This document shows positions 36,668-44,409 of a stretch of 51,983 nucleotides of DNA, one piece after another (positions within the stretch are counted from its first letter, which is position 1; every line of letters starts with the position of its first letter). The stretch spans positions 1-51,983 of the forward strand of contig NZ_VSRY01000074.1 in NCBI RefSeq assembly GCF_008271805.1, read 5' to 3'. Origin of the DNA: Streptomyces sp. TRM49041 (GTDB lineage Bacteria > Actinomycetota > Actinomycetes > Streptomycetales > Streptomycetaceae). The translations under genes were made by a program, and so were the position numbers. The notes under the pieces are model-generated. The model was not told the origin of the DNA. It did no database searches and saw only the letters and a program-made list of their open reading frames with translations.

Positions 36668-37044
36668 CCCGCGCGGGTCCACAACGTGCGCTCGCGACTC
36701 CTGTGGCAGTACCTGTGTGACGGCCGGCAGTAACAGACCTCTCCCGCACGCTCTCGCGGCGTCGGGTCGGGTATGTGCTGTCGGCCGTCGGTGTCTGTGC
36801 GTGGCCCGGTCGGCTGTGCGAATCGGTCGCGGTGCGGCCGGCTCCGTGCAGAAGGCCGATGCCCCGGCCGCAGGTCGATATGTGGGATGTAAGGGCAGTC
36901 ATCCGGTTAGTCTCTGCGGGGTGTTTCACGTCTTTTCTGTCACCCAGCATATGTATGCGCGTTATTCGTGTGCCGTGATCCTCGTGCGCCGCACTGTCTG
37001 CGGAGGTTCGAGGCGCAGCCATCAGAACGACGGAGGAGACAACC
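36668..37044. other. Intergenic region
   Basis: 377 bases, lower in GC than the coding parts. No coding frame with a ribosome site is seen. The patch GCATATGTATGC (36947-36958) is a near-perfect palindrome and the likely promoter of the small gene at 37045; the second copy of the 16-bp repeat lies just after it. Confidence 0.5.
36975..36990 (+). repeat. 16-bp direct repeat, copy 2
   Basis: GTGATCCTCGTGCGCC, identical to 35918-35933; it lies 54 bases before the start of the small membrane-protein gene. Confidence 0.75.
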
Positions 37045-37248
37045 GTGTGGAACACCGCTCTTTGGACGTTGATCGTCTGTGCTTCTGTCTGCACCGTGGG
37101 ATCCCTTCTGGGATCACATCCGCTCGGCCGGATGTGGCGTGTTGACGTTCTTGAGCTGCGTCGGCGCCGCCGCATGATCGAAGTGCTGGAAGAGAACACT
37201 CACCCCTTGCACCGCGAGCTGGACGCTGTCGGTGTGGACCACTCCTGA
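37045..37248 (+). CDS. Small single-span membrane protein, unknown
   Basis: 67 residues, not recognised. Residues 3-23 are hydrophobic (TALWTLIVCASVCTVGSLL), followed by a basic amphipathic helix (VDVLELRRRRRMIEVLEEN). The GTG start is well supported by GGAGGAG at 37032-37038, 6 bases upstream. Third positions are less GC-biased than in the core genes, suggesting acquired DNA. It follows an AT-rich promoter-like patch and the 16-bp repeat shared with the surface-protein gene. Confidence 0.65.
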   Translation: MWNTALWTLIVCASVCTVGSLLGSHPLGRMWRVDVLELRRRRRMIEVLEENTHPLHRELDAVGVDHS

Positions 37249-37407
37249 CGCCCCCCATCCTGACGTTCGGTCAATCAGCAGTGGTCATAATATGATTTGT
37301 GCAGGGCGGTGAACATGGTCAAATGCCTTGTGGATGGAATGCTTATTCATGTATTCCTTCACTCGTTTGCCGCGCATCCAAGAGGAAGGGGCAGCGTTAT
37401 TGGAGAC

Positions 37408-37692
37408 ATGACTAGGGCAAGGAATACCGGCCTGTTCGCGTATCGCGAGGACGGGCAGGTCCTGACTGGGGCACATGCGGTGACGATGGGCCCCTACATC
37501 TACACTCCGTCCTCGGCGTACTCTGCGCCCAGTGCCAACGGCACTCTCAGCAAAGAGGGACTGCCGGTCGTGCTGCAGGTCACAGAACCGCTGCTGCAGA
37601 GATTTCTCGACTCCATGGTGCGGCTGGAAGTTGATCTCATTCAACGATGGGGCGCCCTGGAAGGCCGGCGCACCCGTCCTCGGGCCGACTGA
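37408..37692 (+). CDS. Hypothetical small protein
   Basis: 94 residues from ATG 37408 (MTRARNTGLFAYREDGQVLT). No family recognised; it reads as a soluble globular protein (GAHAVTMGPYIYTPSSAYSA, LQVTEPLLQRFLDSMVRLEV). GGAG lies only 2 bases before this ATG. An ATG at 37315 with a better-spaced AGGG is in frame, but the codons between have low GC3, unlike the rest. An AT-rich -10 candidate (TATGAT, 37291-37296) is upstream. The next gene starts 12 bases after the stop, so the two form an operon. Confidence 0.5.
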   Translation: MTRARNTGLFAYREDGQVLTGAHAVTMGPYIYTPSSAYSAPSANGTLSKEGLPVVLQVTEPLLQRFLDSMVRLEVDLIQRWGALEGRRTRPRAD

Positions 37693-37704
37693 GCAAGCGG
37701 CGAG

Positions 37705-38568
37705 ATGAACGACGAGCGCATCGACCACCACTCGGGCTTCTACGCTGACAGTCTCGGCCGGTACGACTTGGAGGGCAGCGGTCGGCATCGGCGTGCGGCC
37801 GAAGTGTTCCAGGCACCCTTGGTTCCGCCGGACCCGGCATGGGATCCGGCCGAGGAACTCGCTTACATGCTCCAGGACGCCATCGCGGCCGAGCGTGCCC
37901 CAGCCGCGCCCCCGGCCTGCGAAGAGACGTCGGTAACCGCACCGCCTCCAAGCAGTTCTCTGGGGAAGCTGCAGGACATCACGGCCGAACTACCGCCGCT
38001 GAGGGCAGCTCCCCAGAGCCATCGGAAGCTACCGGAACGCAGACGTCTCAGCGGGATGCGGACCCTCAGCTATCTGATCGCCGCGTTGGTCGCGGTCATC
38101 ACATCGATGGTGAGCGTCTTCGGCGGCATGGCCACCTATGAGCCTTTGCGGCTCGCTGCCGTCCTCCCCACGCAGAGCGCTGCCGTTTCCTGGTGGCCGC
38201 TGCTTGTTTACGGCCCATGGCTCGTGGCGGCGCTGTCGATCCTGCGCGCCGCGCTGCACCGATGCCGTGCCGTGCACTCCTGGATCGTGGTACTGCTGTT
38301 CTCCTCCGCGGCGGTATTCCTGTGTGTCGTCCAGGCGCGCGGAAGCATCACCGACGCCGCCGCTGCCGCCTTGCCGATCTGCGCGTCTCTGGCGTGCTTT
38401 CAGCAACTCGTCCGACAGATCCGCCTGACAAGGCCACATCACCGAACCAGGCCCCGGCACCGATTGAGGGTCGCCGCAGGCAATTCTCCCCTTGCTGACA
38501 CGGAATCGGTTCGCATGATGACGGACAGGCATTCTCCGGCGTCACACGCACCCCGACCGGATCTCTGA
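37705..38568 (+). CDS. DUF2637-like membrane protein
   Basis: 287 residues. A polar N-terminal half (about 1-115, Pro/Ala-rich, with DPAEELAYMLQDAIAAE) precedes four hydrophobic segments at about 118-240 (LSYLIAALVAVITSMVSVFG, WWPLLVYGPWLVAALSILRA, SWIVVLLFSSAAVFLCVVQA, ALPICASLACFQQLV). The membrane part resembles Streptomyces proteins annotated DUF2637, often found on plasmids and integrative elements. Function unknown. It follows the gene at 37408 by 12 bases and ends at a bidirectional terminator. Confidence 0.7.
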   Translation: MNDERIDHHSGFYADSLGRYDLEGSGRHRRAAEVFQAPLVPPDPAWDPAEELAYMLQDAIAAERAPAAPPACEETSVTAPPPSSSLGKLQDITAELPPLRAAPQSHRKLPERRRLSGMRTLSYLIAALVAVITSMVSVFGGMATYEPLRLAAVLPTQSAAVSWWPLLVYGPWLVAALSILRAALHRCRAVHSWIVVLLFSSAAVFLCVVQARGSITDAAAAALPICASLACFQQLVRQIRLTRPHHRTRPRHRLRVAAGNSPLADTESVRMMTDRHSPASHAPRPDL

Positions 38569-38606
38569 GAACTGGTCGGGACTCCCCGGTACTGCTGGGA
38601 TCCCGA

Positions 38607-38650
38607 GGCGCGGCCGGCGGAAGGGGCTCCATCCTCCCGCCGGCCGCGCC
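38607..38650. terminator. Bidirectional terminator
   Basis: 14-bp perfect stem GGCGCGGCCGGCGG (38607-38620) with CCGCCGGCCGCGCC (38637-38650) and a 16-base loop, between convergent genes. Confidence 0.82.
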
Positions 38651-38669
38651 GCGGTTCGACACCCATGCA

Positions 38670-39296
38670 TCATCCGGTCCGTACAGCGGCGGCGACGCGT
38701 TGCACCACACCCTCGATCCGTACCAGGCACTTCTGCACCTCTTGGGGACGGGCACCGAGAGGGTCGTCGATGTCGTCATCACCGGCATACGCACGCGCGG
38801 CACCACGCCGAGAGGCAGCGCCCCGGACGAGAGCCGCGAACCGTGCGGCCGGATCCACCACGCCTGAGGCGTCCTCGGCCCGCACCAGCCGGGCGAACTC
38901 GCAGAGGGTGAAGGCTCGGGCCAACGACCATACGGGAGACAGCCGCACAGCGGCTTCGCGATGCTCCCTTGCGGCCCCCAGCACCAGATCCGAGTTCTCG
39001 ACCAGCTCCTTCGTCAGCCGGCGGGAGTTCGTCCCGGAGGGATCCGCACCGCGTTCGAGGAGGAAGGACGCCGCCGTGGCCGCCATGGGCCTGCCAGGGA
39101 CGGCCTCCGTGCCCGCACTGCTCACTCGGATCATCCGTCGAGCATCGAGTAGCCGCTGCCTGAGCAGGCACTCGGCGAGGGGGGAGCGGTAGAGGTTGCC
39201 GGTGCACACGACGAGTACGCGAAACCCGGGTACGCACACGCCGGGCGACGAGGGAGGAGAGGACCCGAGAATGTGGAGCATGGCGTCAGTATTCAC
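38670..39296 (-). CDS. Low-molecular-weight protein tyrosine phosphatase
   Basis: 208 residues. The P-loop CTGNLYRSP (C-x5-R-S) is intact, followed by SSAGTEAVPGRPMA typical of the family; the general-acid aspartate is probably in DDDIDDPL near residue 180. It removes phosphate from tyrosine, and in capsule loci it reverses the BY-kinase (Wzb with Wzc). The GTG at 39296 is chosen because GGAAG lies 6 bases upstream; ATG 39281 is the alternative. It is longer than usual (about 150) by its N-terminus and insertions. It is transcribed towards the orphan genes that separate it from the kinase. Confidence 0.85.
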   Translation of the reverse strand: MNTDAMLHILGSSPPSSPGVCVPGFRVLVVCTGNLYRSPLAECLLRQRLLDARRMIRVSSAGTEAVPGRPMAATAASFLLERGADPSGTNSRRLTKELVENSDLVLGAAREHREAAVRLSPVWSLARAFTLCEFARLVRAEDASGVVDPAARFAALVRGAASRRGAARAYAGDDDIDDPLGARPQEVQKCLVRIEGVVQRVAAAVRTG

Positions 39297-39420
39297 CCGT
39301 GACTTCCGCTGGGCGGGCAGACGCACGTCCGCCAGGGCGTCGGATCGCCGTTTCGGGTGGGAACGCCGCCAAGTCGCCGTCACCGGTGGGGCCATTCGGG
39401 GCAGCGTGTGTCAGCCCGGC

Positions 39421-39525
39421 GCCGTGAGGCTTCCATCAGACGGTCTCCACGTGTCGCGGCACACCTACGCCTCGCTCAGGGAGCGGGCCGCCGACCAGGA
39501 CTCCCCAGATTCTCCCCAGGGCTGA
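39421..39525 (+). pseudogene. Tyrosine-recombinase integrase fragment
   Basis: A plus-strand frame reads SDGLHVSRHTYASL and soon ends RAADQDSPDSPQG then TGA. DGxHVxRHTYAS is the box II (HxxR) motif of Streptomyces phage and integrative-element integrases. The residues that normally follow, including the catalytic tyrosine region, are missing, so the tail seems joined by an internal deletion. It is a footprint of a lost mobile element at the right edge of the accessory segment. Confidence 0.55.
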
Positions 39526-39534
39526 TCGGAGTGA

Positions 39535-39604
39535 TTCCCCAGGCTGTACGGCCCCGACCCCGGTCCGTGGATTCCCAGGGGGCCAAGCCGTATAGCCTGG
39601 GGAA
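39535..39604. promoter_or_regulatory. 17-bp inverted repeat before the HipA-like gene
   Basis: TTCCCCAGGCTGTACGG (39535-39551) is complementary, with one mismatch, to CCGTATAGCCTGGGGAA (39588-39604), which ends exactly at the ATG. Possible -10 sequences (TATAGC or TAGCCT, 39591-39598) are inside the right arm. Two more TCCCCAG copies lie just upstream (39502-39519). Likely an operator or a 5' RNA hairpin. Confidence 0.7.
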
Positions 39605-40477
39605 ATGTTGACAGAAGTCACTGCCACCCGCTACGTCACACCTCTGCGGGAGGGCGGATCGCTGCCCGGGATCGTCGAGGCAGACGATCTCGGTACCTAC
39701 GTCATGAAGTTCACCGGTGCGGGACAGGGCCGCAAGACGCTGGTCGCCGAGGTGATCTGCGGGCAGTTGGCCCGCCATCTGGGGCTGCGTGTCCCCGAGT
39801 TGGTCACCATCCAGCTGGACCCGGTCATCGGCCTGGGAGAGCCGGATCAGGAGGTGCAGGAGCTGCTCAAGGCAAGCGGCGGCCTGAACCTGGGCATGGA
39901 CTACCTGCCCGGCTCCATCGGCTTCGACCCGCTCGCCTACGAGATGGACCCGGTCGAGGCGGGCAAGGTCGTCTGGTTCGACGCGCTGATCAACAACGTG
40001 GACCGGTCGTGGCGCAATCCGAACATGCTGGTCTGGCACGGTGAGCCCTGGCTGATCGACCACGGCGCCACGATGATCTGGCACCACAACTGGCCCGGCG
40101 CCCAGGCGTCCGCCGCCAAGCCGTACGACGCCTCCGACCATGTCCTGGCCGGCTTCGGCCCGGATGTCGCCGCCGCTGCCGCCGAGCTGGCCCCCCAGGT
40201 CACAGAGAAGCTGCTGACCGAGGTGGCCGCCGACGTACCCGACGAGTGGCTGGTCGACGAGCCCGGCTTCGACTCGGCCGCCGACGTACGCCGCGCCTAT
40301 GTGCGGGCCCTCCTGCCGCGTGCCGCGACCATTCACGAGCGCGTCACCGTCGGTGAACGCACCGGGGGCAAGCCGTCCCGGGCGCCCGGCTGGCTGACCG
40401 AGCACGTGGCCCCCTGGCCCCACTCCACCAGGAGCGAGCGGAGCGAGAAGAGCGACCAGAAGGACAGCGGCGAGTGA
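39605..40477 (+). CDS. HipA-like kinase
   Basis: 290 residues, about two thirds of full HipA. Kinase features of the HipA/PI3K-like fold: ATP lysine in TYVMKFTGAGQG (about residue 37), AEVICGQLARHLGLRVPE helix, catalytic loop NNVDRSWRNPN (about 130), and a DFG-like metal site LIDHGATM (about 153). HipA kinases phosphorylate tRNA synthetases or other targets and cause growth arrest; they normally pair with an antitoxin HipB. Here no helix-turn-helix partner exists; instead the stop overlaps a DUF3037 gene by 4 bases. A near-perfect inverted repeat reaches the start codon, and an integrase relic lies just upstream. Confidence 0.82.
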   Translation: MLTEVTATRYVTPLREGGSLPGIVEADDLGTYVMKFTGAGQGRKTLVAEVICGQLARHLGLRVPELVTIQLDPVIGLGEPDQEVQELLKASGGLNLGMDYLPGSIGFDPLAYEMDPVEAGKVVWFDALINNVDRSWRNPNMLVWHGEPWLIDHGATMIWHHNWPGAQASAAKPYDASDHVLAGFGPDVAAAAAELAPQVTEKLLTEVAADVPDEWLVDEPGFDSAADVRRAYVRALLPRAATIHERVTVGERTGGKPSRAPGWLTEHVAPWPHSTRSERSEKSDQKDSGE

Positions 40478-40857
40478 GCGAGCGGGACGTCTTCGAATAC
40501 GCGCTGCTGAGGGTCGTACCGCGCGTCGACCGCGGCGAGTGCTTCAACGCGGGCGTGGTGGTCTACTGCCGCGCCAGGTCGTTCGTGGCCGCGCGGACCC
40601 ATCTGGACGAGAACAAGCTGGCGGCGCTGGACCCGCGGGCCGACGTCACCGGCGTACGCGCCGCCCTGCGCGCCGTGGAGGGCGTCTGCCGGGGCGGCGA
40701 GGACGCCGGACAGGCAGGGTCCGAGGACGCGGGGCGCCGGTTCCGCTGGCTGATCGCGCCGCGCTCCACGGTCGTCCAGCCGGGGCCGGTGCACACCGGC
40801 CTGACCACTGACCCGGAGGCGGAGGTCGAGCGCCTCCTCGACCTGCTCGTCCGCTGA
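40474..40857 (+). CDS. DUF3037 family protein
   Basis: 127 residues. Matches DUF3037 (FEYALLRVVPRVDRGECFNA, GVVVYCRARSFVAARTHLD, FRWLIAPRSTVVQPGPVH, EAEVERLLDLLV), a small family of unknown function that is often found next to HipA-like kinases. It is coupled to that kinase here by the GTGA overlap. Whether it is an antidote, a substrate adaptor or an effector is not known; the tight coupling makes a joint function likely. Confidence 0.85.
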   Translation: MSERDVFEYALLRVVPRVDRGECFNAGVVVYCRARSFVAARTHLDENKLAALDPRADVTGVRAALRAVEGVCRGGEDAGQAGSEDAGRRFRWLIAPRSTVVQPGPVHTGLTTDPEAEVERLLDLLVR

Positions 40858-40949
40858 GGCGCGGCCCGGACACGGCGCAGGCACGGTCCAGGCGCCGCTC
40901 AAGGCCGCCTCGCCGCGGAAGTGATCCCCGGCACCCGGCCTGTGTGCCG

Positions 40950-41011
40950 TTGACACCGGGTGCCAGGGCTTCTAGCGTCTCGTCCTACTGAAGATACTAA
41001 GCGGTCGCTCA
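40950..41011 (+). promoter_or_regulatory. Strong promoter with TetR-type operator
   Basis: TTGACA (40950-40955) and TAGCGT (40973-40978) with a 17-base spacer match the vegetative consensus. Just after the expected start site, TACTAAGCGGTCGCTCA (40995-41011) resembles the TAAGC-x-GCT operators of TetR-family regulators of fatty-acid genes in actinobacteria. Confidence 0.7.
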
Positions 41012-41069
41012 TCGCTCTCGTGGATGCGGAACGGGCGGCCCCAGGGACTCAAGGGCGAGGAGAACCACC

Positions 41070-41831
41070 ATGTCCACCACCCAGCAGCGCGTGGCTGTCG
41101 TGACCGGAGGGGCACGCGGTATCGGCGCCGCCACCGCCGTACGGCTCGCGGCCGAGGGGCGCGCCGTCGCCGTCCTCGACCTCGACGAGGCCGCCTGCAA
41201 GGGCACCGTCGACACCATCACCGCAGCCGGCGGCACCGCCCTCGCGGTCGGCTGCGACGTATCCGACAGCGCCCAGGTGGAGGCCGCCGTCGCACGCGTC
41301 GCAGCCGAGCTCGGCGCGCCGACGATCCTCGTCAACAACGCGGGTGTGCTCCGCGACAACCTGCTGTTCAAGATGTCCGAGTCCGACTGGGATCTCGTCA
41401 TGAACGTGCACCTCAAGGGCGCGTTCCTGATGGCCAAGGCGTGCCAGAAGCACATGGTCGACGCGGGCTTCGGCCGGATCGTCAGCCTCTCCTCGTCCTC
41501 CGCGCTCGGCAACCGCGGCCAGGCCAACTACTCCGCGGTCAAGGCCGGCCTCCAGGGCTTCACCAAGACGCTCGCCAAGGAGCTCGGCAAGTTCGGCATC
41601 ACGGCCAACGCCGTCGCCCCCGGGTTCATCGTCACCGAGATGACCGCGCAGACCGCCGCGCGCGTGGGTATGGGCTTCGAGGAGTTCCAGGCCGCGGCCG
41701 CGACCCAGATCCCCGTCCAGCGGGTCGGTCGCCCCGAGGACATCGCCAACGCGATCGCCTTCTTCACGGGCGACGACGCCGGCTTCGTCTCCGGTCAGGT
41801 CATGTACGTGGCCGGCGGGCCCCTCAACTGA
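41070..41831 (+). CDS. fabG: 3-oxoacyl-ACP reductase-type SDR (FabG)
   Basis: 253 residues, classical short-chain dehydrogenase. Cofactor loop TGGARGIG (12-19), NNAG (about 91-94), catalytic Ser in SLSSSSALGNRG, Tyr-x3-Lys in YSAVKAG (about 156-160), and a C-terminal VAGGPLN. It reduces a 3-ketoacyl thioester or similar ketone with NAD(P)H. Vegetative promoter upstream with a TetR-like operator and RBS GAGGAGA. The next SDR gene starts 20 bases after the stop, so they form an operon, perhaps for fatty-acid or steroid-type degradation. Confidence 0.88.
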   Translation: MSTTQQRVAVVTGGARGIGAATAVRLAAEGRAVAVLDLDEAACKGTVDTITAAGGTALAVGCDVSDSAQVEAAVARVAAELGAPTILVNNAGVLRDNLLFKMSESDWDLVMNVHLKGAFLMAKACQKHMVDAGFGRIVSLSSSSALGNRGQANYSAVKAGLQGFTKTLAKELGKFGITANAVAPGFIVTEMTAQTAARVGMGFEEFQAAAATQIPVQRVGRPEDIANAIAFFTGDDAGFVSGQVMYVAGGPLN

Positions 41832-41851
41832 AGCGGGAGGTGGACGACGAC

Positions 41852-42619
41852 ATGACCACCAGGGAACTGCCCGAGCCGTCCGGCCGGGTCGCGCTCGTCA
41901 CGGGCGGCAGCCGGGGCATCGGCTACGGCATCGCGGAGGCGCTCGTCGCGCGCGGCGACCGGGTGTGCATCACGGGGCGCGGCGAGGACTCCCTCAAGGA
42001 GGCCGTCGAGCGCCTCGGTAGGGACCGGGCGATCTACGTCGCGGGCAAGGCCGCCGACGAGGCCCACCAGGTGCTGGCCGTCGAGCGGACCATGGAGGCC
42101 TTCGGCCGAGTGGACCACCTGATCAACAACGCCGGGACCAACCCGGTTTTCGGCCCGATGGCCGAGCTCGACCTCAATGTGGCCCGGAAGGTCTACGAGA
42201 CCAACGTCATCTCGGCGCTCGGCTTCGCCCAGCAGACCTGGAAGGCGTGGCAGAAGGACAACGGCGGTTCGATCGTGAACATCGCGTCGGTCGCCGGCGT
42301 CGCCGCCTCGCCGTTCGTCGGCGCGTACGGGATGAGCAAGGCGGCGATGATCAACCTCACGCTGCAGCTGGCCCATGAATTCGCCCCGATTGTCCGAGTA
42401 AATGCCATTGCTCCGGCGGTCGTGAAGACGAAATTCGCCGAGGCGCTCTACGAGGGCCGCGAGGCGGAGGTCACCGCCTCCTATCCGCTCGGCCGGCTTG
42501 GTACGCCGTCGGACATCGGCGGCGCCGCCGCATTCCTGACATCCGACCAATCCGGCTGGATCACCGGCCAGACTTTGGTGGTCGATGGGGGAATTTTCCT
42601 CAATGCCGGAGTCGGCTGA
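41852..42619 (+). CDS. SDR-family oxidoreductase
   Basis: 255 residues. TGGSRGIG loop (19-26), INNAG (about 91-95), active site S in NIASVAGVAASPF and Y-x3-K in YGMSKAA (about 155-159), C-terminal VVDGGIFLN. Classical NAD(P)-dependent reductase or dehydrogenase of unknown substrate. ATG 41852 is preceded by GGGAGG; co-transcribed with the FabG-like gene. The two differ enough not to be a recent duplication. Confidence 0.88.
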   Translation: MTTRELPEPSGRVALVTGGSRGIGYGIAEALVARGDRVCITGRGEDSLKEAVERLGRDRAIYVAGKAADEAHQVLAVERTMEAFGRVDHLINNAGTNPVFGPMAELDLNVARKVYETNVISALGFAQQTWKAWQKDNGGSIVNIASVAGVAASPFVGAYGMSKAAMINLTLQLAHEFAPIVRVNAIAPAVVKTKFAEALYEGREAEVTASYPLGRLGTPSDIGGAAAFLTSDQSGWITGQTLVVDGGIFLNAGVG

Positions 42620-42677
42620 GGTGGATTACGCCTGATTGGTCGCCGAATGTGCCAAGTGCCCCGCCGGTCCTCCCTGA

Positions 42678-42716
42678 TTGACCTGGCGGGGCGCTGCGGT
42701 ATGGTCGGCCGACCAT
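42678..42716 (+). promoter_or_regulatory. Promoter with 16-bp palindromic operator
   Basis: TTGACC (42678-42683) and TATGGT (42700-42705), 16-base spacer. ATGGTCGGCCGACCAT at 42701-42716 is a perfect 16-base palindrome that overlaps the -10 and the predicted start site, an ideal repressor site for the following ABC binding-protein gene. Confidence 0.72.
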
Positions 42717-42739
42717 GGCTGAACGAGGAGCGTGTGCAC

Positions 42740-44317
42740 GTGTTCAACCGGACCAGTCTGCGGGTAGCTGCAGCCCTTGCGTCCATATCCCTGCTGGCGG
42801 GATGCAGTCTCTTCGCGGACGATGAAGCCGAGGCGGAAAACAGGATCGTCGTGGGCACGACGAGCTCTCCGACCACCCTCGACCCCGCCGCCTCGTGGGA
42901 CAGCTCATGGGAGCTGTTCCGGAATGTCTTCCAGACGCTGCTGAGCTTTCCCACCGGAAGCACCACGCCCCAGCCGGACGCCGCGGACTGCAAGTTCACC
43001 GACACCGCCAGCAAGGTGTTCCAGTGCGACCTCCAGGACGGGCTGCAGTTCTCCACCGGCAGCAAGCTCGACGCGGAGGCCGTGAAGCACTCCATCGAGC
43101 GGATCCGCAAGATCGACGCGGAGGGCGGTCCCAACGGCCTCCTCGGGTCGCTCGACAAGATCGAGACGAGCGGTGACAAGACGGTGATCTTCCGGCTCAA
43201 GGAGTCGGACGCCACGTTCCCGTTCGTCCTCGCCACCCCGGCCATGTCGATCGTCGAGCCCGCCTCGTACCCGGCGGACAAGCTCCGCGACGACGGCCGG
43301 CTCGTCGGCTCGGGCCCGTACACCATGAACAAGTACACCGAGGGCGTCGAGGCCGACCTCGTCAAGAACCCCACCTACAAGGGGTTCGCCGACCGCAAGA
43401 ACAACGCCGTCACGATCCGCTACTTCGGCGAGTCCGAGGCGATGGTCACCGCCCTGAAGAAGAAGGAGATCGACGCCACCTACCGCGGCCTCACCGCCGA
43501 GGAGATCGTCGACCTGCGCGAGAGGAAGCCCGAGAACGAGGGCCTCCGGCTCGTCGAGTCGACCGGCGCCACGATCGACTACCTGGTCTTCAACCCCGAC
43601 GACCCGCAGGCCGGCAACCCCGCCGTCCGCAAGGCGATCGCCCAGCTCATCGACCGTGACGCCCTGGTCGCCAAGGTCTACCAGGGAACCGCCGAGCCGT
43701 TGTACTCGATGGTTCCCAAGGGCATCGCGGGCCACACCACGATGTTCTTCGACCGCTACGGCGACCCGGACGCCGAGAAGGCGAAGAAGCTGCTCCGCAA
43801 GGCGGGCATCGACGAGCCGGTGAAGCTCACGTTCGGCTACACCACGGACCGGTACGGCTCCTCCACGGCCGCCGAGTTCGCCGAGATCAAGCGGCAGCTG
43901 GAGGCCTCCGGGCTCTTCGAGGTGACGCTGGTCGGCAAGCCCTGGAAGGAGTTCCAGGCCGCCTACCAGCAGGGCGCGTACCCGGTCTTCGGCCGAGGCT
44001 GGTTCCCCGACTTCCCGGACCCGGACAACTTCATCGCCCCGTTCGTCGGCAAGAACAACGTCCATGCCGCGCCCTACGACCGGCCGGAGATCACCGAGCA
44101 GCTGCTGCCCGAGTCGCGCCGCAAGAGCGACCGCGCCGCGGTGACCGCCCAGTTCGAGCGGGCCCAGGAGATCCTGGTCGAGGACGTACGGCTGCTGCCG
44201 CTGTGGCAGGGCAAGCTGTACGTCGCGGCGAGCGAGGAGATCGGCGGCGGCGAGCGGGCGCTCGACCCGCAGACGGTCATGCAGATGTGGGTACTGCACC
44301 GCAAGACCAGCTGGTAG
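42740..44317 (+). CDS. ABC transporter substrate-binding lipoprotein, family 5 (peptide type)
   Basis: 525 residues. Signal peptide with lipobox LLAGC at about residue 19, then the SBP_bac_5 fold (RIVVGTTSSPTTLDPAASWD start, KHSIERIRKID, VGSGPYTMNKY, NPAVRKAIAQLIDRDALV). Binds oligopeptides or other solutes outside the membrane for an ABC importer. The permease and ATPase genes are not adjacent, so the protein is an orphan here. GTG 42740 is chosen, 9 bases after GAGGAG; GTG 42734 is in frame but too close. Confidence 0.9.
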   Translation: MFNRTSLRVAAALASISLLAGCSLFADDEAEAENRIVVGTTSSPTTLDPAASWDSSWELFRNVFQTLLSFPTGSTTPQPDAADCKFTDTASKVFQCDLQDGLQFSTGSKLDAEAVKHSIERIRKIDAEGGPNGLLGSLDKIETSGDKTVIFRLKESDATFPFVLATPAMSIVEPASYPADKLRDDGRLVGSGPYTMNKYTEGVEADLVKNPTYKGFADRKNNAVTIRYFGESEAMVTALKKKEIDATYRGLTAEEIVDLRERKPENEGLRLVESTGATIDYLVFNPDDPQAGNPAVRKAIAQLIDRDALVAKVYQGTAEPLYSMVPKGIAGHTTMFFDRYGDPDAEKAKKLLRKAGIDEPVKLTFGYTTDRYGSSTAAEFAEIKRQLEASGLFEVTLVGKPWKEFQAAYQQGAYPVFGRGWFPDFPDPDNFIAPFVGKNNVHAAPYDRPEITEQLLPESRRKSDRAAVTAQFERAQEILVEDVRLLPLWQGKLYVAASEEIGGGERALDPQTVMQMWVLHRKTSW

Positions 44318-44409
44318 ACCGGCGTCCGAACCCGGTGGTGGGGTCGGTTGTCAGTGGCCCCAGGTAGGTTCTGTGGTCGACAAGCGATCCCACACCGGAG
44401 GTTGTTGAC

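Noticed and set aside
36717..37145. 142-codon frame between the surface-protein gene and the small membrane-protein gene
   Set aside because: No codon bias and overlaps the well-supported gene at 37045 in another frame.
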